From the NCBI GenBank assembly GCA_023664775.1, contig JAMPEW010000003.1:62001-126000 (forward strand): a stretch of DNA of 64,000 nt, in the 5' to 3' direction. Both the position numbers and the translations under genes were made by a program. The stretch is from Clostridium sp. (GTDB taxonomy: Bacteria; Bacillota; Clostridia; Lachnospirales; Lachnospiraceae). Shown here one piece after another: positions 32,992 through 41,209 of the stretch. Within the stretch, counting starts at the first letter, position 1. The number at the start of each line of letters is the position of its first letter. The notes below the pieces were generated by a model. It saw only the letters and a list, made by a program, of their open reading frames with translations, was not told where the DNA came from and made no database searches.

Positions 32992-34075
32992 GTATGAAAA
33001 TGCAGTATTCAGATTATGGCTGACAGGCATGGAGGGCATAGGCATAAAAACGCAGAAAAAACTGCTTTCTGTTTTCGGCGGCATACAGGAGGTGTATCAG
33101 GCATCCTATCGTGAGCTTGCAAAGGTCGTTTCGGCTGAAAAAGCTGAAAAAATTGCAGGGAATCGGTCGCTTGCAGGGGCAAAAAAACTGTATGACAAAT
33201 ACGCCAAAAGAAACATAAAAATAATTTATCCCGGACATGAGTATTATCCTGAGAAGCTGTTACATATATATGACTATCCGGAGCTATTATTTGTAAGGGG
33301 AGATTTGACGTGTATCAAAATGACAGGAATTGCCGTTGTAGGCTCCAGAAATCCCTCAATATACGGCAGTGAAACGGCATCTTATTTTGCAGCTTATTTT
33401 GCGGACGAAGATATATGCACAATAAGCGGTCTTGCAAGGGGAATTGACAGTGCGGCGCATAAGGGGGCAATTGACGGAGGAGGAAAAACAGTTGCCGTGC
33501 TTGGCTGCGGCATTAATGTTACATATCCGGGAGAAAATGCAGAGCTTTATGCATTGATAGAAAAAAACGGTGCCATCCTATCGGAATACGGCTTTGACGT
33601 GAAGCCCATGCCGGGGCAGTTTCCAATGAGAAACCGAATTATAAGTGGAATGTCTGACGGCGTGCTCGTTGTGGAGGCAAGGAAAAAAAGCGGTTCCCTT
33701 ATCACTGCTGACTGTGCCCTTGAGCAGGGCAGGCAGGTTTATGCACTGCCGGGAAGAATATTTGATGCTTGCGCCGAAGGCACAAATAATCTCATAAAAC
33801 AGGGAGCCATGTGCGTTACAAATCCCGCCGACATCATGTTTGATTTGTTTGGAAGGGAGGAGGAAAATGATACATTTAAAAATGAGGAAAGAAACCTTAC
33901 GGAGGAAGAAAAAAATATATATTCCCATATTGGGCTTGAGCCTGTATTTATAGATGACATCATAGCAAAATCAAGCTGCAGGGCATCTAAGACCATAAGC
34001 ATTTTATATGGACTTTTGGATAAGGAATTGATAAAGCAGCCTGCGGATGGATATTATATTAGAAAAATTTGTTGA
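32984..34075 (+). CDS. dprA: DprA DNA-processing protein
   Basis: Loads RecA on incoming single-stranded DNA in transformation. The 363 residues show an N-terminal helix-hairpin-helix-like SAM domain, the Rossmann-type core with VVGSRNPSIYG, SGLARGIDSAAHKGAI, VLGCGINVTYP, SEYGFDVKPMPGQFPMRNRIISG cut here to its parts PGQFPMRNRIISG and ALPGRIFDACAEGTNNLI, and a C-terminal winged helix (DIIAKSSCRASKTISILYGL). ATG 32984 lies within the end of comM. dprA next to topA is a classic Firmicute order, normally dprA-topA-trmFO-codY; here topA is followed by flgB. Confidence 0.96.
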   Translation: MTEYENAVFRLWLTGMEGIGIKTQKKLLSVFGGIQEVYQASYRELAKVVSAEKAEKIAGNRSLAGAKKLYDKYAKRNIKIIYPGHEYYPEKLLHIYDYPELLFVRGDLTCIKMTGIAVVGSRNPSIYGSETASYFAAYFADEDICTISGLARGIDSAAHKGAIDGGGKTVAVLGCGINVTYPGENAELYALIEKNGAILSEYGFDVKPMPGQFPMRNRIISGMSDGVLVVEARKKSGSLITADCALEQGRQVYALPGRIFDACAEGTNNLIKQGAMCVTNPADIMFDLFGREEENDTFKNEERNLTEEEKNIYSHIGLEPVFIDDIIAKSSCRASKTISILYGLLDKELIKQPADGYYIRKIC

Positions 34076-34085
34076 TATTTTTTTC

Positions 34086-34114
34086 TTGCCTCTGAAAAAA
34101 AAATGGTGTATAGT
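34086..34114 (+). promoter_or_regulatory. Sigma-A promoter of topA
   Basis: TTGCCT (34086-34091), 17-nt spacer, TATAGT (34109-34114), about 60 bp before ATG 34175. Confidence 0.6.
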
Positions 34115-34174
34115 TGTCAGAGTTTAAGGGAAAAAATTTACCTGATATTTATTTTTATAAAGGTGGATAGTAAA

Positions 34175-36232
34175 ATGGCAAAAAATCTTGTTATTGTTGA
34201 GTCGCCTGCAAAGGCAAAAACAATAAAAAAATTCCTCGGAACGGGATATGAGGTTATGGCGTCAAATGGACATGTCAGGGATTTACCGAAAAGCACCATG
34301 GGTATTGACATTGAAAATGATTATGAGCCGAAATATATTACGATACGTGGAAAGGGCGATTTGCTTGCGTCTTTGCGAAAGGCAGTGAAAAAAGCGGATA
34401 GGGTATATCTTGCAACTGACCCGGACCGTGAGGGGGAGGCAATTTCGTATCATCTTTCTATTGCACTTAAGCTTGAAGATAAAAGCTATAAGAGAATCAC
34501 CTTCAATGAGATAACAAAAAATGCGGTTAAGAGCTCCATAAAAAATGCAAGGGAAATAGACATGAGCCTTGTGGATGCACAGCAGGCAAGACGTGTCCTT
34601 GACAGAATGGTAGGCTACACCATAAGTCCTGTGCTTTGGGAGAAGATAAAAAGAGGACTCAGTGCAGGAAGGGTGCAGTCGGCAGCGCTGAAGCTTATTT
34701 CTGACAGGGAAAATGAGATTAACATGTTTATTCCTGAAGAATATTGGAGCTTAGATGTTATGCTCAAGCCGTTAAATGACTTAAAGCCGGTTGTCTTTCA
34801 CTATGCAAAGGACAGGCTGGCGAAGCAGGAGTTAGATGAAATACTTGCAGGGATTCAAGGAAAACAATTTGCCATTGAAAAAATAAAAATATCCGAAAAA
34901 ATAAAAAAGCCGCCGGTTCCGTTTACGACAAGCACGCTGCAGCAGGAGGCGGGAAAGGTTTTAAACTTTGCAACAAGCAAGACAATGCGGATTGCACAGC
35001 AGCTTTACGAGGGCGTGGACATAAAGGGACATGGAACTGTGGGACTTATCACATATTTAAGGACGGATTCCATCAGAATTTCCGATGAGGCTGACAACGC
35101 TGCAAGGGAATACATTAAAAAAAGCTACGGTGAAAAATATGTCGGCAATGCCATAGTAAAATCCACAGGCAAAAAAATACAGGATGCCCATGAAGCGATA
35201 AGACCAACAAATGTGGAGCTTACGCCTGCAATGCTGAAAAATGATTTGTCGAGGGAGCAGTACAGACTTTATCAGCTTATCTATAACAGATTTTTGGCAA
35301 GCCGAATGAGCGAGGCTTTGTATGAGACAAAAACATTGTACGCCATGGCAGGCGGGTACAAGTTTAAAAGCGCATCGTCAAAACGGGTGTTTGACGGCTT
35401 TATGACATGTTATTCCCAAGATGAGGAAAAGGTAGAAACTATAAAATCAAGTGGAATGAATGAGGGCGATGTATTAAATGCGGAAAATGTGGAAGCAAAA
35501 CAGCATTTTACACAGCCGCCTGCACATTTTACCGAGGCGCTTCTTGTAAAGACAATGGAGGAGCTTGGCATAGGCAGACCGTCAACCTATGCGCCTACAA
35601 TATCAACCATTATAAACAGAAGATATATCGTGAAGGAAAACAAAAATCTTTACATGACGGAGCTTGGGGAGGCAGTAAACCAGGCTATGGAAAAAGCATT
35701 TCCTGCCATTGTTGACACAAGCTTTACGGCAAATATAGAGACGCTGCTCGATAAAATTGAGGAGGGCGTCATAGATTGGAAGGTTGTCATAAGAAATTTC
35801 TATCCTGATTTGGATGAATCGGTAAGGGCTGCAAAGGAAGCGCTTGAAACGGTAAAAATCGAGGATGAGGTATCGGACGTTCCTTGCGAGCAGTGTGGAA
35901 GGATGATGGTAATAAAATACGGACCATACGGTAAATTTCTTGCATGTCCGGGCTTCCCTGAGTGCAGAAACACAAAGCCGCACTATGAAAAAATTGGCGT
36001 TGACTGTCCGAAGTGCGGCGGGGAGGTTGTGCTCAAGAAAACGAAAAAGGGCAGAAAATATTATGGCTGCATCAATAATCCGGAATGTGATTTTATGTCA
36101 TGGGCAAAGCCGACAGCAAAAAAATGTCCGGTGTGCGGCTCCTACATGGTGGAAAAGGGCGCAAAGCTTATGTGTTCAGGGGAAGAATGTGGATATTCCT
36201 GCAGCAAGGAAAAGGAAAAAATTGAAAAATAA
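34175..36232 (+). CDS. topA: DNA topoisomerase I
   Basis: Type IA topoisomerase relaxing negative supercoils. TOPRIM domain at the N-terminus (VIVESPAKAKTIKKFLG, ATDPDREGEAISYH), catalytic tyrosine in GLITYLRTDS, and three C-terminal zinc ribbons (CEQCG...CPGFPEC, CPKCG...CINNPEC, CPVCG...CSGEEC). ATG 34175 with AAAGGTGG upstream is chosen because the family starts MAKNLVIVES; the frame stays open upstream to an ATG at 34103, but that adds a non-family hydrophobic stretch. 685 residues, standard length. No terminator is evident after the stop. Confidence 0.97.
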   Translation: MAKNLVIVESPAKAKTIKKFLGTGYEVMASNGHVRDLPKSTMGIDIENDYEPKYITIRGKGDLLASLRKAVKKADRVYLATDPDREGEAISYHLSIALKLEDKSYKRITFNEITKNAVKSSIKNAREIDMSLVDAQQARRVLDRMVGYTISPVLWEKIKRGLSAGRVQSAALKLISDRENEINMFIPEEYWSLDVMLKPLNDLKPVVFHYAKDRLAKQELDEILAGIQGKQFAIEKIKISEKIKKPPVPFTTSTLQQEAGKVLNFATSKTMRIAQQLYEGVDIKGHGTVGLITYLRTDSIRISDEADNAAREYIKKSYGEKYVGNAIVKSTGKKIQDAHEAIRPTNVELTPAMLKNDLSREQYRLYQLIYNRFLASRMSEALYETKTLYAMAGGYKFKSASSKRVFDGFMTCYSQDEEKVETIKSSGMNEGDVLNAENVEAKQHFTQPPAHFTEALLVKTMEELGIGRPSTYAPTISTIINRRYIVKENKNLYMTELGEAVNQAMEKAFPAIVDTSFTANIETLLDKIEEGVIDWKVVIRNFYPDLDESVRAAKEALETVKIEDEVSDVPCEQCGRMMVIKYGPYGKFLACPGFPECRNTKPHYEKIGVDCPKCGGEVVLKKTKKGRKYYGCINNPECDFMSWAKPTAKKCPVCGSYMVEKGAKLMCSGEECGYSCSKEKEKIEK

Positions 36233-36264
36233 TTTGTTTTATTTTGGTGTATTTTATTTTTGTC

Positions 36265-36293
36265 TTGATGATAAAAAATAAATATGGTAATAT
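36265..36293 (+). promoter_or_regulatory. Possible sigma-A promoter of the flagellar operon
   Basis: TTGATG (36265-36270), 17-nt spacer, TAATAT (36288-36293) in the A/T-rich 203-bp gap between topA and flgB. The -10 is only a 4/6 match. Confidence 0.4.
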
Positions 36294-36362
36294 CTATGTT
36301 ATGTAGGTTGTTTTATAGCCTGTATTATATTTTTTATTTGTGTTTTACCATAAAAAGATTGT

Positions 36363-36388
36363 TAATTTAACGGCTATTTTGTCGATAT
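36363..36388 (+). promoter_or_regulatory. Candidate sigma-28 (FliA/SigD) promoter before flgB
   Basis: TAAT (36363-36366), 14-nt spacer, GTCGATAT (36381-36388), against the motility sigma consensus TAAA-N15-GCCGATAA: 3/4 and 6/8 matches. It lies 48 bp before the flgB ATG. B. subtilis fla/che has an analogous SigD promoter in addition to sigma-A. Confidence 0.45.
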
Positions 36389-36435
36389 AACTTATGGATA
36401 ATGCTTTTTAATAAGTAATCAAACAGGAGGCTTAT

Positions 36436-36834
36436 ATGATAACATCTAATATTTACAATTATGTCAATATTCTTGACAAGGCAGCCGATGCGGCTGTTGT
36501 CAGAAATGAGCTTATCAACAATAATATTGCCAATGTCAGCACTCCAAATTACAAGCGTAAGGATATTAATTTTGAATCCATATTACAGGCTGAGCTTGCA
36601 GGCGGTCCTACCTTGGATAAGACCGTAAGGGCTGCAAATGAGGATTTGTCAACCTTAGACCCGCAGGTGTTTACGGATAACTCATCATTGTCCTACAGGC
36701 TTGACGGAAACAATGTTGATATTCACAGCGAGGAGGCTTATCTCGCTGAAAATCAGATAAAATATCAGGCGCTTGTTGATTTGATGAATCAGGAGTTTGC
36801 GAGATACAAAACAGTACTTAACACATCTTCATAA
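36436..36834 (+). CDS. flgB: Flagellar basal-body rod protein FlgB
   Basis: Proximal rod subunit, exported through the flagellar type III system. The 132 residues show the rod/hook N-terminal signature NNIANVSTPNYKRKDI and a C-terminal amphipathic helix (YLAENQIKYQALVDLMNQEF). ATG 36436 follows AGGAGGCTTAT. First gene of the flagellar locus, preceded by candidate sigma-A and sigma-28 promoters, and followed by flgC and fliE as in B. subtilis. Confidence 0.96.
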   Translation: MITSNIYNYVNILDKAADAAVVRNELINNNIANVSTPNYKRKDINFESILQAELAGGPTLDKTVRAANEDLSTLDPQVFTDNSSLSYRLDGNNVDIHSEEAYLAENQIKYQALVDLMNQEFARYKTVLNTSS

Positions 36835-36853
36835 AAAGTAAGGAGGATATAAT

Positions 36854-37291
36854 ATGGGAGTTTTCACAGCTATGAATGTTGCTGCCACAGGCATGACTGC
36901 ACAGCAGCTTAGAATGGATACCATATCAGAAAATATTGCCAATGCCATGACTACGAGAACACAGGATGGCGAGGCATATAGAAGAAAAATACCTGTTTTT
37001 GTCGAGAAGGATACGACCTCCTTTGACCACATCTTAAACGGATATATGGATTATTACAGGCCAAACGGCGTTAAGGTTACGCAGATTGTCGAGGATCCGT
37101 CCGATTTACGCCTTGTATATGAGCCGGACAATCCGGATGCAAATGAGGATGGATATGTCGAATATCCGAATGTAGATACGGTCACGGAGATGACAAACCT
37201 TATTGATTCAAGCAGGTCATACGAGGCTTCTGCAACTGCCTTTAATGCGGCAAAGGGGATTGCCTCCAAGGGACTTGAACTATTTAGTTAG
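36854..37291 (+). CDS. flgC: Flagellar basal-body rod protein FlgC
   Basis: Proximal rod subunit. Hallmarks are MNVAATGMTAQQLRMDTISE and NIANAMTTRTQDGEAYRR at the N-terminus, EYPNVDTVTEMTNLIDSSRS and a C-terminal helix shared with other axial proteins. The 145 residues are the normal length. AAGGAGG lies 7-8 nt before ATG 36854, and the gene is 19 bp after flgB. Secreted as part of the early-substrate class. Confidence 0.97.
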   Translation: MGVFTAMNVAATGMTAQQLRMDTISENIANAMTTRTQDGEAYRRKIPVFVEKDTTSFDHILNGYMDYYRPNGVKVTQIVEDPSDLRLVYEPDNPDANEDGYVEYPNVDTVTEMTNLIDSSRSYEASATAFNAAKGIASKGLELFS

Positions 37292-37304
37292 GAGTGAATG
37301 ATAA

Positions 37305-37622
37305 ATGTCTATTACACCGGTTACACTTTCAAGTGATGATTTTTCTGCCATAGGGCAGGTAAGGACAAGCGGGCTTACAAAAGCAGAGAAGTCAAGCTCT
37401 TTTGACAGCATACTTACAGCCGCTGTTGATATGTATAAGGAAGCGGATATGCTCCAGAAGAAGGCTGAGGAAACAGAAATAAGCTTTGCCCTTGGATATA
37501 CGGACAGCATACATGATCTTGCACTTGCACAGCAAAAGGCAAATATATCCCTTCAGTATACGGTAAAGGTTACGAATGCAGTTGTGTCAGCGTACAAGGA
37601 ATTAATGAATATGCAATTATAG
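37305..37622 (+). CDS. fliE: Flagellar hook-basal body protein FliE
   Basis: Small protein joining the MS ring to the proximal rod, first export substrate. The 105 residues have the family features SSFDSILTAAVDMYKEAD and the C-terminal block DSIHDLALAQQKANISLQYTVK, cut here at DLALAQQKANISLQYT. ATG 37305 follows AGGAGTGAATGATAA. Tightly spaced between flgC and fliF. Confidence 0.96.
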   Translation: MSITPVTLSSDDFSAIGQVRTSGLTKAEKSSSFDSILTAAVDMYKEADMLQKKAEETEISFALGYTDSIHDLALAQQKANISLQYTVKVTNAVVSAYKELMNMQL

Positions 37623-37646
37623 TAATTGGATAGGCGGATTTTACGA

Positions 37647-39248
37647 ATGGGAGAATGGTTTAAACAGCTACCATCTAAGATAGTTGAATTTTGGAAAAAG
37701 TACACGGCAAAACAAAAAACTTTATTCTTTTCTGTAGCGGCAGCGGTGATTTTTACACTGGTTGCTCTTGTTTTGCTACTTAATAAAACTACATATGTGA
37801 CGCTTACCTCCTTTGAGGACACTGCGGCAACGGCACAGGCGGTAAATCTTTTGGAGGAAAATCAGATAAAATACAGAACAAGCAGGGACGCCCTTACTAT
37901 AGAGGTTGACGAACAGCAGCTTTCACAGGCAAGACTTTTGCTTGGCGAAAACGGAATCAGCACAAGCGTAAATAACACGGATTACGATTGGCTGTTTGAC
38001 AATGGCTTTAACACAACCGATGCGGAAAAGCGCACGAAGGCAAAAATCAATTTACAGTCCAATATGGCGGCTGATATAAGCAACATAGACGGCGTTACAA
38101 AGGCGACCGTAACCATACATATTCCTGACAATGTCAATACACTTACTGAGGAGCGGGCAAAAACCTCCGTCAGCATCTTTTTGACGACAGGAAGCAATTT
38201 TGACAGCAACAGCGTACAGGCGATTGCCGAATATGCGAGAACCTGCGTGGGCGATGCTGATACGGACGACATAACGATATTGGATAATCAGGGCAAGCTT
38301 TTGTTCTCAGGCTCAAGCAGCGTTGCGGCAGCCAACCCGACCATTATGGTTGAACAGCAGGTTGAGGAATACTACAACAGCAAGCTGTGGAATCTTATGG
38401 TTAATTCAGGCGTATATAACGAGGTTTCCGTTTCTGCGAACCTTGACGTCAACATATCCGAGAAGGAAATGCGGAACCTTGAATATTATTCCAATGATGT
38501 GGACGATACGGGTCCGAAGGCTACATATTATTATTATCTTGCAGAAAATACGGACGGAACCGGCGGCGTTGTCGGTACGGATGCCAACGGAGAGGAAATC
38601 ACAGACTACAATCTCTTGGATACAGCCAACGGAGAGTCCACGCTGAACCTGATAAAGGAAACATACAACACAAGCTATACGGAAACCATTACAACGGAGC
38701 CGGTAGGAGATGTTGACCTTAACAATTCCAGCATGGCTATGTATCTTACGAAGTATGATATCTATGAAGAAGAAGTGATGGAGGAGGAAGGCCTGCTTGA
38801 GGGAACGACATTTGCAGAGTTTAAGGCTGCCAATCAGGAGGCGACGGAAACCATCAATGATCCGAATATGATTGCCCTGATGTCGAAGGCAACAGGCATA
38901 AAAGAGGCAAACATATATGTTGTTGAGCGGGTTGTTCCTGTATTTTATCCGAAAGAGGATGCAGGTGTTCCGATGCAGAGCATCATATCCATCATACTTG
39001 CAGTGCTTATCGGATTACTGTTACTGTTTGTAGTATTTAAGGGAATGAAGACTGAGGAGGTTATCGAGATGGAGCCGGAGCTTTCTGTTGAGGCGCTTCT
39101 TGCTACAACGAAGGAAAATCAGTCTATTGATGATATTGAATTTAGTGATAACTCAGCTACGAAGGTTATGATTGATAAGTTTGTTGATGAAAACCCTGCT
39201 GCGGTTGCAACACTGCTTAGAAACTGGCTGAATGAGGAATGGGAGTGA
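37647..39248 (+). CDS. fliF: Flagellar MS-ring protein FliF
   Basis: Forms the membrane MS ring that houses the export gate. From ATG 37647 the protein has 533 residues: a first membrane span (about 27-49), large periplasmic ring-building motifs (YVTLTSFEDTAATAQAVNLL, LLGENGISTS, KINLQSNMAADISNIDGV), a second span near 450-470 (IISIILAVLIGLLLLFVVF) and a C-terminal FliG-binding tail. AGGCGG lies 9 nt before this ATG; an in-frame TTG at 37626 is a weaker alternative. Confidence 0.95.
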   Translation: MGEWFKQLPSKIVEFWKKYTAKQKTLFFSVAAAVIFTLVALVLLLNKTTYVTLTSFEDTAATAQAVNLLEENQIKYRTSRDALTIEVDEQQLSQARLLLGENGISTSVNNTDYDWLFDNGFNTTDAEKRTKAKINLQSNMAADISNIDGVTKATVTIHIPDNVNTLTEERAKTSVSIFLTTGSNFDSNSVQAIAEYARTCVGDADTDDITILDNQGKLLFSGSSSVAAANPTIMVEQQVEEYYNSKLWNLMVNSGVYNEVSVSANLDVNISEKEMRNLEYYSNDVDDTGPKATYYYYLAENTDGTGGVVGTDANGEEITDYNLLDTANGESTLNLIKETYNTSYTETITTEPVGDVDLNNSSMAMYLTKYDIYEEEVMEEEGLLEGTTFAEFKAANQEATETINDPNMIALMSKATGIKEANIYVVERVVPVFYPKEDAGVPMQSIISIILAVLIGLLLLFVVFKGMKTEEVIEMEPELSVEALLATTKENQSIDDIEFSDNSATKVMIDKFVDENPAAVATLLRNWLNEEWE

Positions 39249-39254
39249 TTTTAG

Positions 39255-40268
39255 ATGGCATCTCAATTAGAGGACGTATCAGGAGTACAAAAGGCGGCAA
39301 TCCTTCTTATTGCTCTAGGACCGGAGCGTTCTGCTTCTATCTTTAAGCATCTGAAGGAGGATGAAATTGAACAGCTTACGCTTGAGATAGCAAATACAAA
39401 AAGCGTGAGTCCGGATGTCAAGGATGCCGTATTAGATGAATTTTACGAGGTTTGTCTTGCGCAGAAATATATTGCAGAGGGTGGTATTGGCTATGCTAAG
39501 GAGCTTCTTGATAAGGCACTCGGCGAGGACCGGGCAAGGGATGTTATCGGAAAGCTTACTGCCTCCTTGCAGGTAAGACCGTTTGAATTTGTAAGAAAGT
39601 CGGATGCGAGCCAGCTTCTTAACTTTATACAGGATGAGCATCCACAGACCATTGCCCTTATTCTTGCATATCTTCCATCACAGCAGGCTGCCGCAGTCGT
39701 AAGTGCGCTTGCGCCTGAAAAGCAGGCTGATGTTGCAAAGAGAATTGCCATGATGGATAGAACAAGTCCTGACGTCATCAAGCAGGTTGAGAAGGTGCTT
39801 GAGAAGAAGCTTGCTTCCCTTGTCAATCAGGATTACACGATTGTCGGTGGTATTGATTCTATCGTAAGCATATTGAATACTGTTGACAGAAGCACAGAGA
39901 AGCACATCATGGAGTCCTTGGAGGTGGAAGAACCGGAGCTTGCAGACGACATCAGAAGAAAGATGTTTGTATTCGAGGATATTTTGCTGCTTGACAACAG
40001 AGCCATACAGACTGTTCTTCGTGAGGTTGATAATAATGAGCTCGCTGTAGCCCTCAAGAATGCAAATGATGATGTGAAGCAGATTATATTTGACAACCTT
40101 TCCAGCCGTCTTGCAACGATGATTAAAGAGGATATGGAATTTATGGGTCCTGTTAAGCTGAAGGATGTTGAGGACGCACAGCAGAAGATTGTTAATATTA
40201 TAAGAAAACTTGAGGATTCAGGTGAAATTGTTATTTCACGTGGCGGAGGTGACGAGTTAGTTGTCTAA
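39255..40268 (+). CDS. fliG: Flagellar motor switch protein FliG
   Basis: Rotor protein that receives torque from the MotA stator and binds FliF and FliM. The 337 residues show GVQKAAILLIALGPERSASIF-type N-terminus (partial quote VQKAAILLIALGPERSA), EHPQTIALILAYL and VVSALAPEKQADVAKRIAMM in the middle domain, and the charged C-terminal torque helix around MFVFEDILLLDNRAIQTVLR. ATG 39255 follows fliF by 6 bp. The end overlaps the TTG start of fliH. Confidence 0.97.
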   Translation: MASQLEDVSGVQKAAILLIALGPERSASIFKHLKEDEIEQLTLEIANTKSVSPDVKDAVLDEFYEVCLAQKYIAEGGIGYAKELLDKALGEDRARDVIGKLTASLQVRPFEFVRKSDASQLLNFIQDEHPQTIALILAYLPSQQAAAVVSALAPEKQADVAKRIAMMDRTSPDVIKQVEKVLEKKLASLVNQDYTIVGGIDSIVSILNTVDRSTEKHIMESLEVEEPELADDIRRKMFVFEDILLLDNRAIQTVLREVDNNELAVALKNANDDVKQIIFDNLSSRLATMIKEDMEFMGPVKLKDVEDAQQKIVNIIRKLEDSGEIVISRGGGDELVV

Positions 40269-41046
40269 TATTTATAAGCCAAATTTTGCAGGTTTGGGTA
40301 AAATAGCAGGTGATCCCTTCGTCATTGACGTAAACAGTTTGGCTGCCGTTAAAATAAATGAAAACAATAAAGTGATACGACCTGTTTCCGAAATGCAGGA
40401 GGAAAATGAGGATGGGGAGACAGAAAGCGTAGATGAAAAGATACTAAATGAAACGGCAGACATGGTAAAGGCAATGCGCGAGGAAGCAAGTGCGCAGGCT
40501 GATTTGATTATAGAGGAGGCTCATGCCGAGGCTGAACGGATATATGAGGCTGCAAGGTCAGAAGGGTTTACCAAGGGCCTTGAGGAAGGACAGGCGGAGG
40601 CTGCGGTAAAAAACGAGGAGTATCTTGCCAGCCTGAAAAAGGACCAGGAGCAGCTCCTTGAACGCACAGAGCAAAAGCTTGAGGAATATTGTGAGGATGC
40701 AGCCGAAAAGCTGATTGAATTTTCCTGTAGCATGATTAAGAAGCTTACGGGAATACTTGTTGACGATTACAAGCCGGTTATGATTCATATGATTAACGAG
40801 GCGCTTTCGGGTGATGAAACAGGAAAAAACATAATCATAAAAATACCGGAGGAAAGCTACGCATATATATATGACAACAAGGATAGGATATCACTTTCTG
40901 CAAATCCGGCAATCAACATTGAAATTTTTGCAGACGCCAAATTAAAAAACAGGCAGTGCATGATTGAGACGGACAATGGAATTATTGATTTGTCCATGGA
41001 TATACAAGTAAATAATCTGATAACGGCAATAAAGCTATTGTCATAA
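40261..41046 (+). CDS. fliH: Flagellar export ATPase regulator FliH
   Basis: Peripheral stalk-like regulator of the FliI ATPase. The 261 residues have a long acidic, Ala/Glu-rich coiled-coil N-terminal half (AEAERIYEAARSEGFTKGLE is the typical GxxxG-like region) and a C-terminal FliH/V-ATPase E-type domain. It starts with TTG at 40261, supported by GGAGGT at 40245-40250 inside fliG, so translation is coupled. It is followed by an unusually long 163-bp structured gap before fliI. Confidence 0.88.
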   Translation: MSNIYKPNFAGLGKIAGDPFVIDVNSLAAVKINENNKVIRPVSEMQEENEDGETESVDEKILNETADMVKAMREEASAQADLIIEEAHAEAERIYEAARSEGFTKGLEEGQAEAAVKNEEYLASLKKDQEQLLERTEQKLEEYCEDAAEKLIEFSCSMIKKLTGILVDDYKPVMIHMINEALSGDETGKNIIIKIPEESYAYIYDNKDRISLSANPAINIEIFADAKLKNRQCMIETDNGIIDLSMDIQVNNLITAIKLLS

Positions 41047-41048
41047 AA

Positions 41049-41192
41049 ATAGGGGGTCTGCTATACTGCATTTTTTGTTTTTTGTATAACAGCCCTATGT
41101 TTACTTTATAAGAAAGTTCTCCGAGCTTCCTTATAAGGCAGGATTAAAAATCCTGCTAGGATTCGAACTACAGCGTCAGAGACGCTTTGTTC
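41049..41192 (+). ncRNA. Chain of hairpins between fliH and fliI
   Basis: Four helices fill the gap. (1) 41049-41066 with 41084-41098: ATAGGG/CCCTAT, CTG/CAG and TATAC/GTATA with a bulge and one mismatch, T-rich loop. (2) TTATAAG (41106-41112) with CTTATAA (41130-41136), continued by AAG/CTT. (3) GCAGGATT (41138-41145) with AATCCTGC (41149-41156) around AAA. (4) GAAC (41165-41168) with GTTC (41189-41192) enclosing AGCGTC-AGA-GACGCT. Neighbouring flagellar genes are only a few bases apart, so this gap is an exception in the operon. Confidence 0.6.
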
Positions 41193-41209
41193 TTATTAAG
41201 AGGTTTGTG

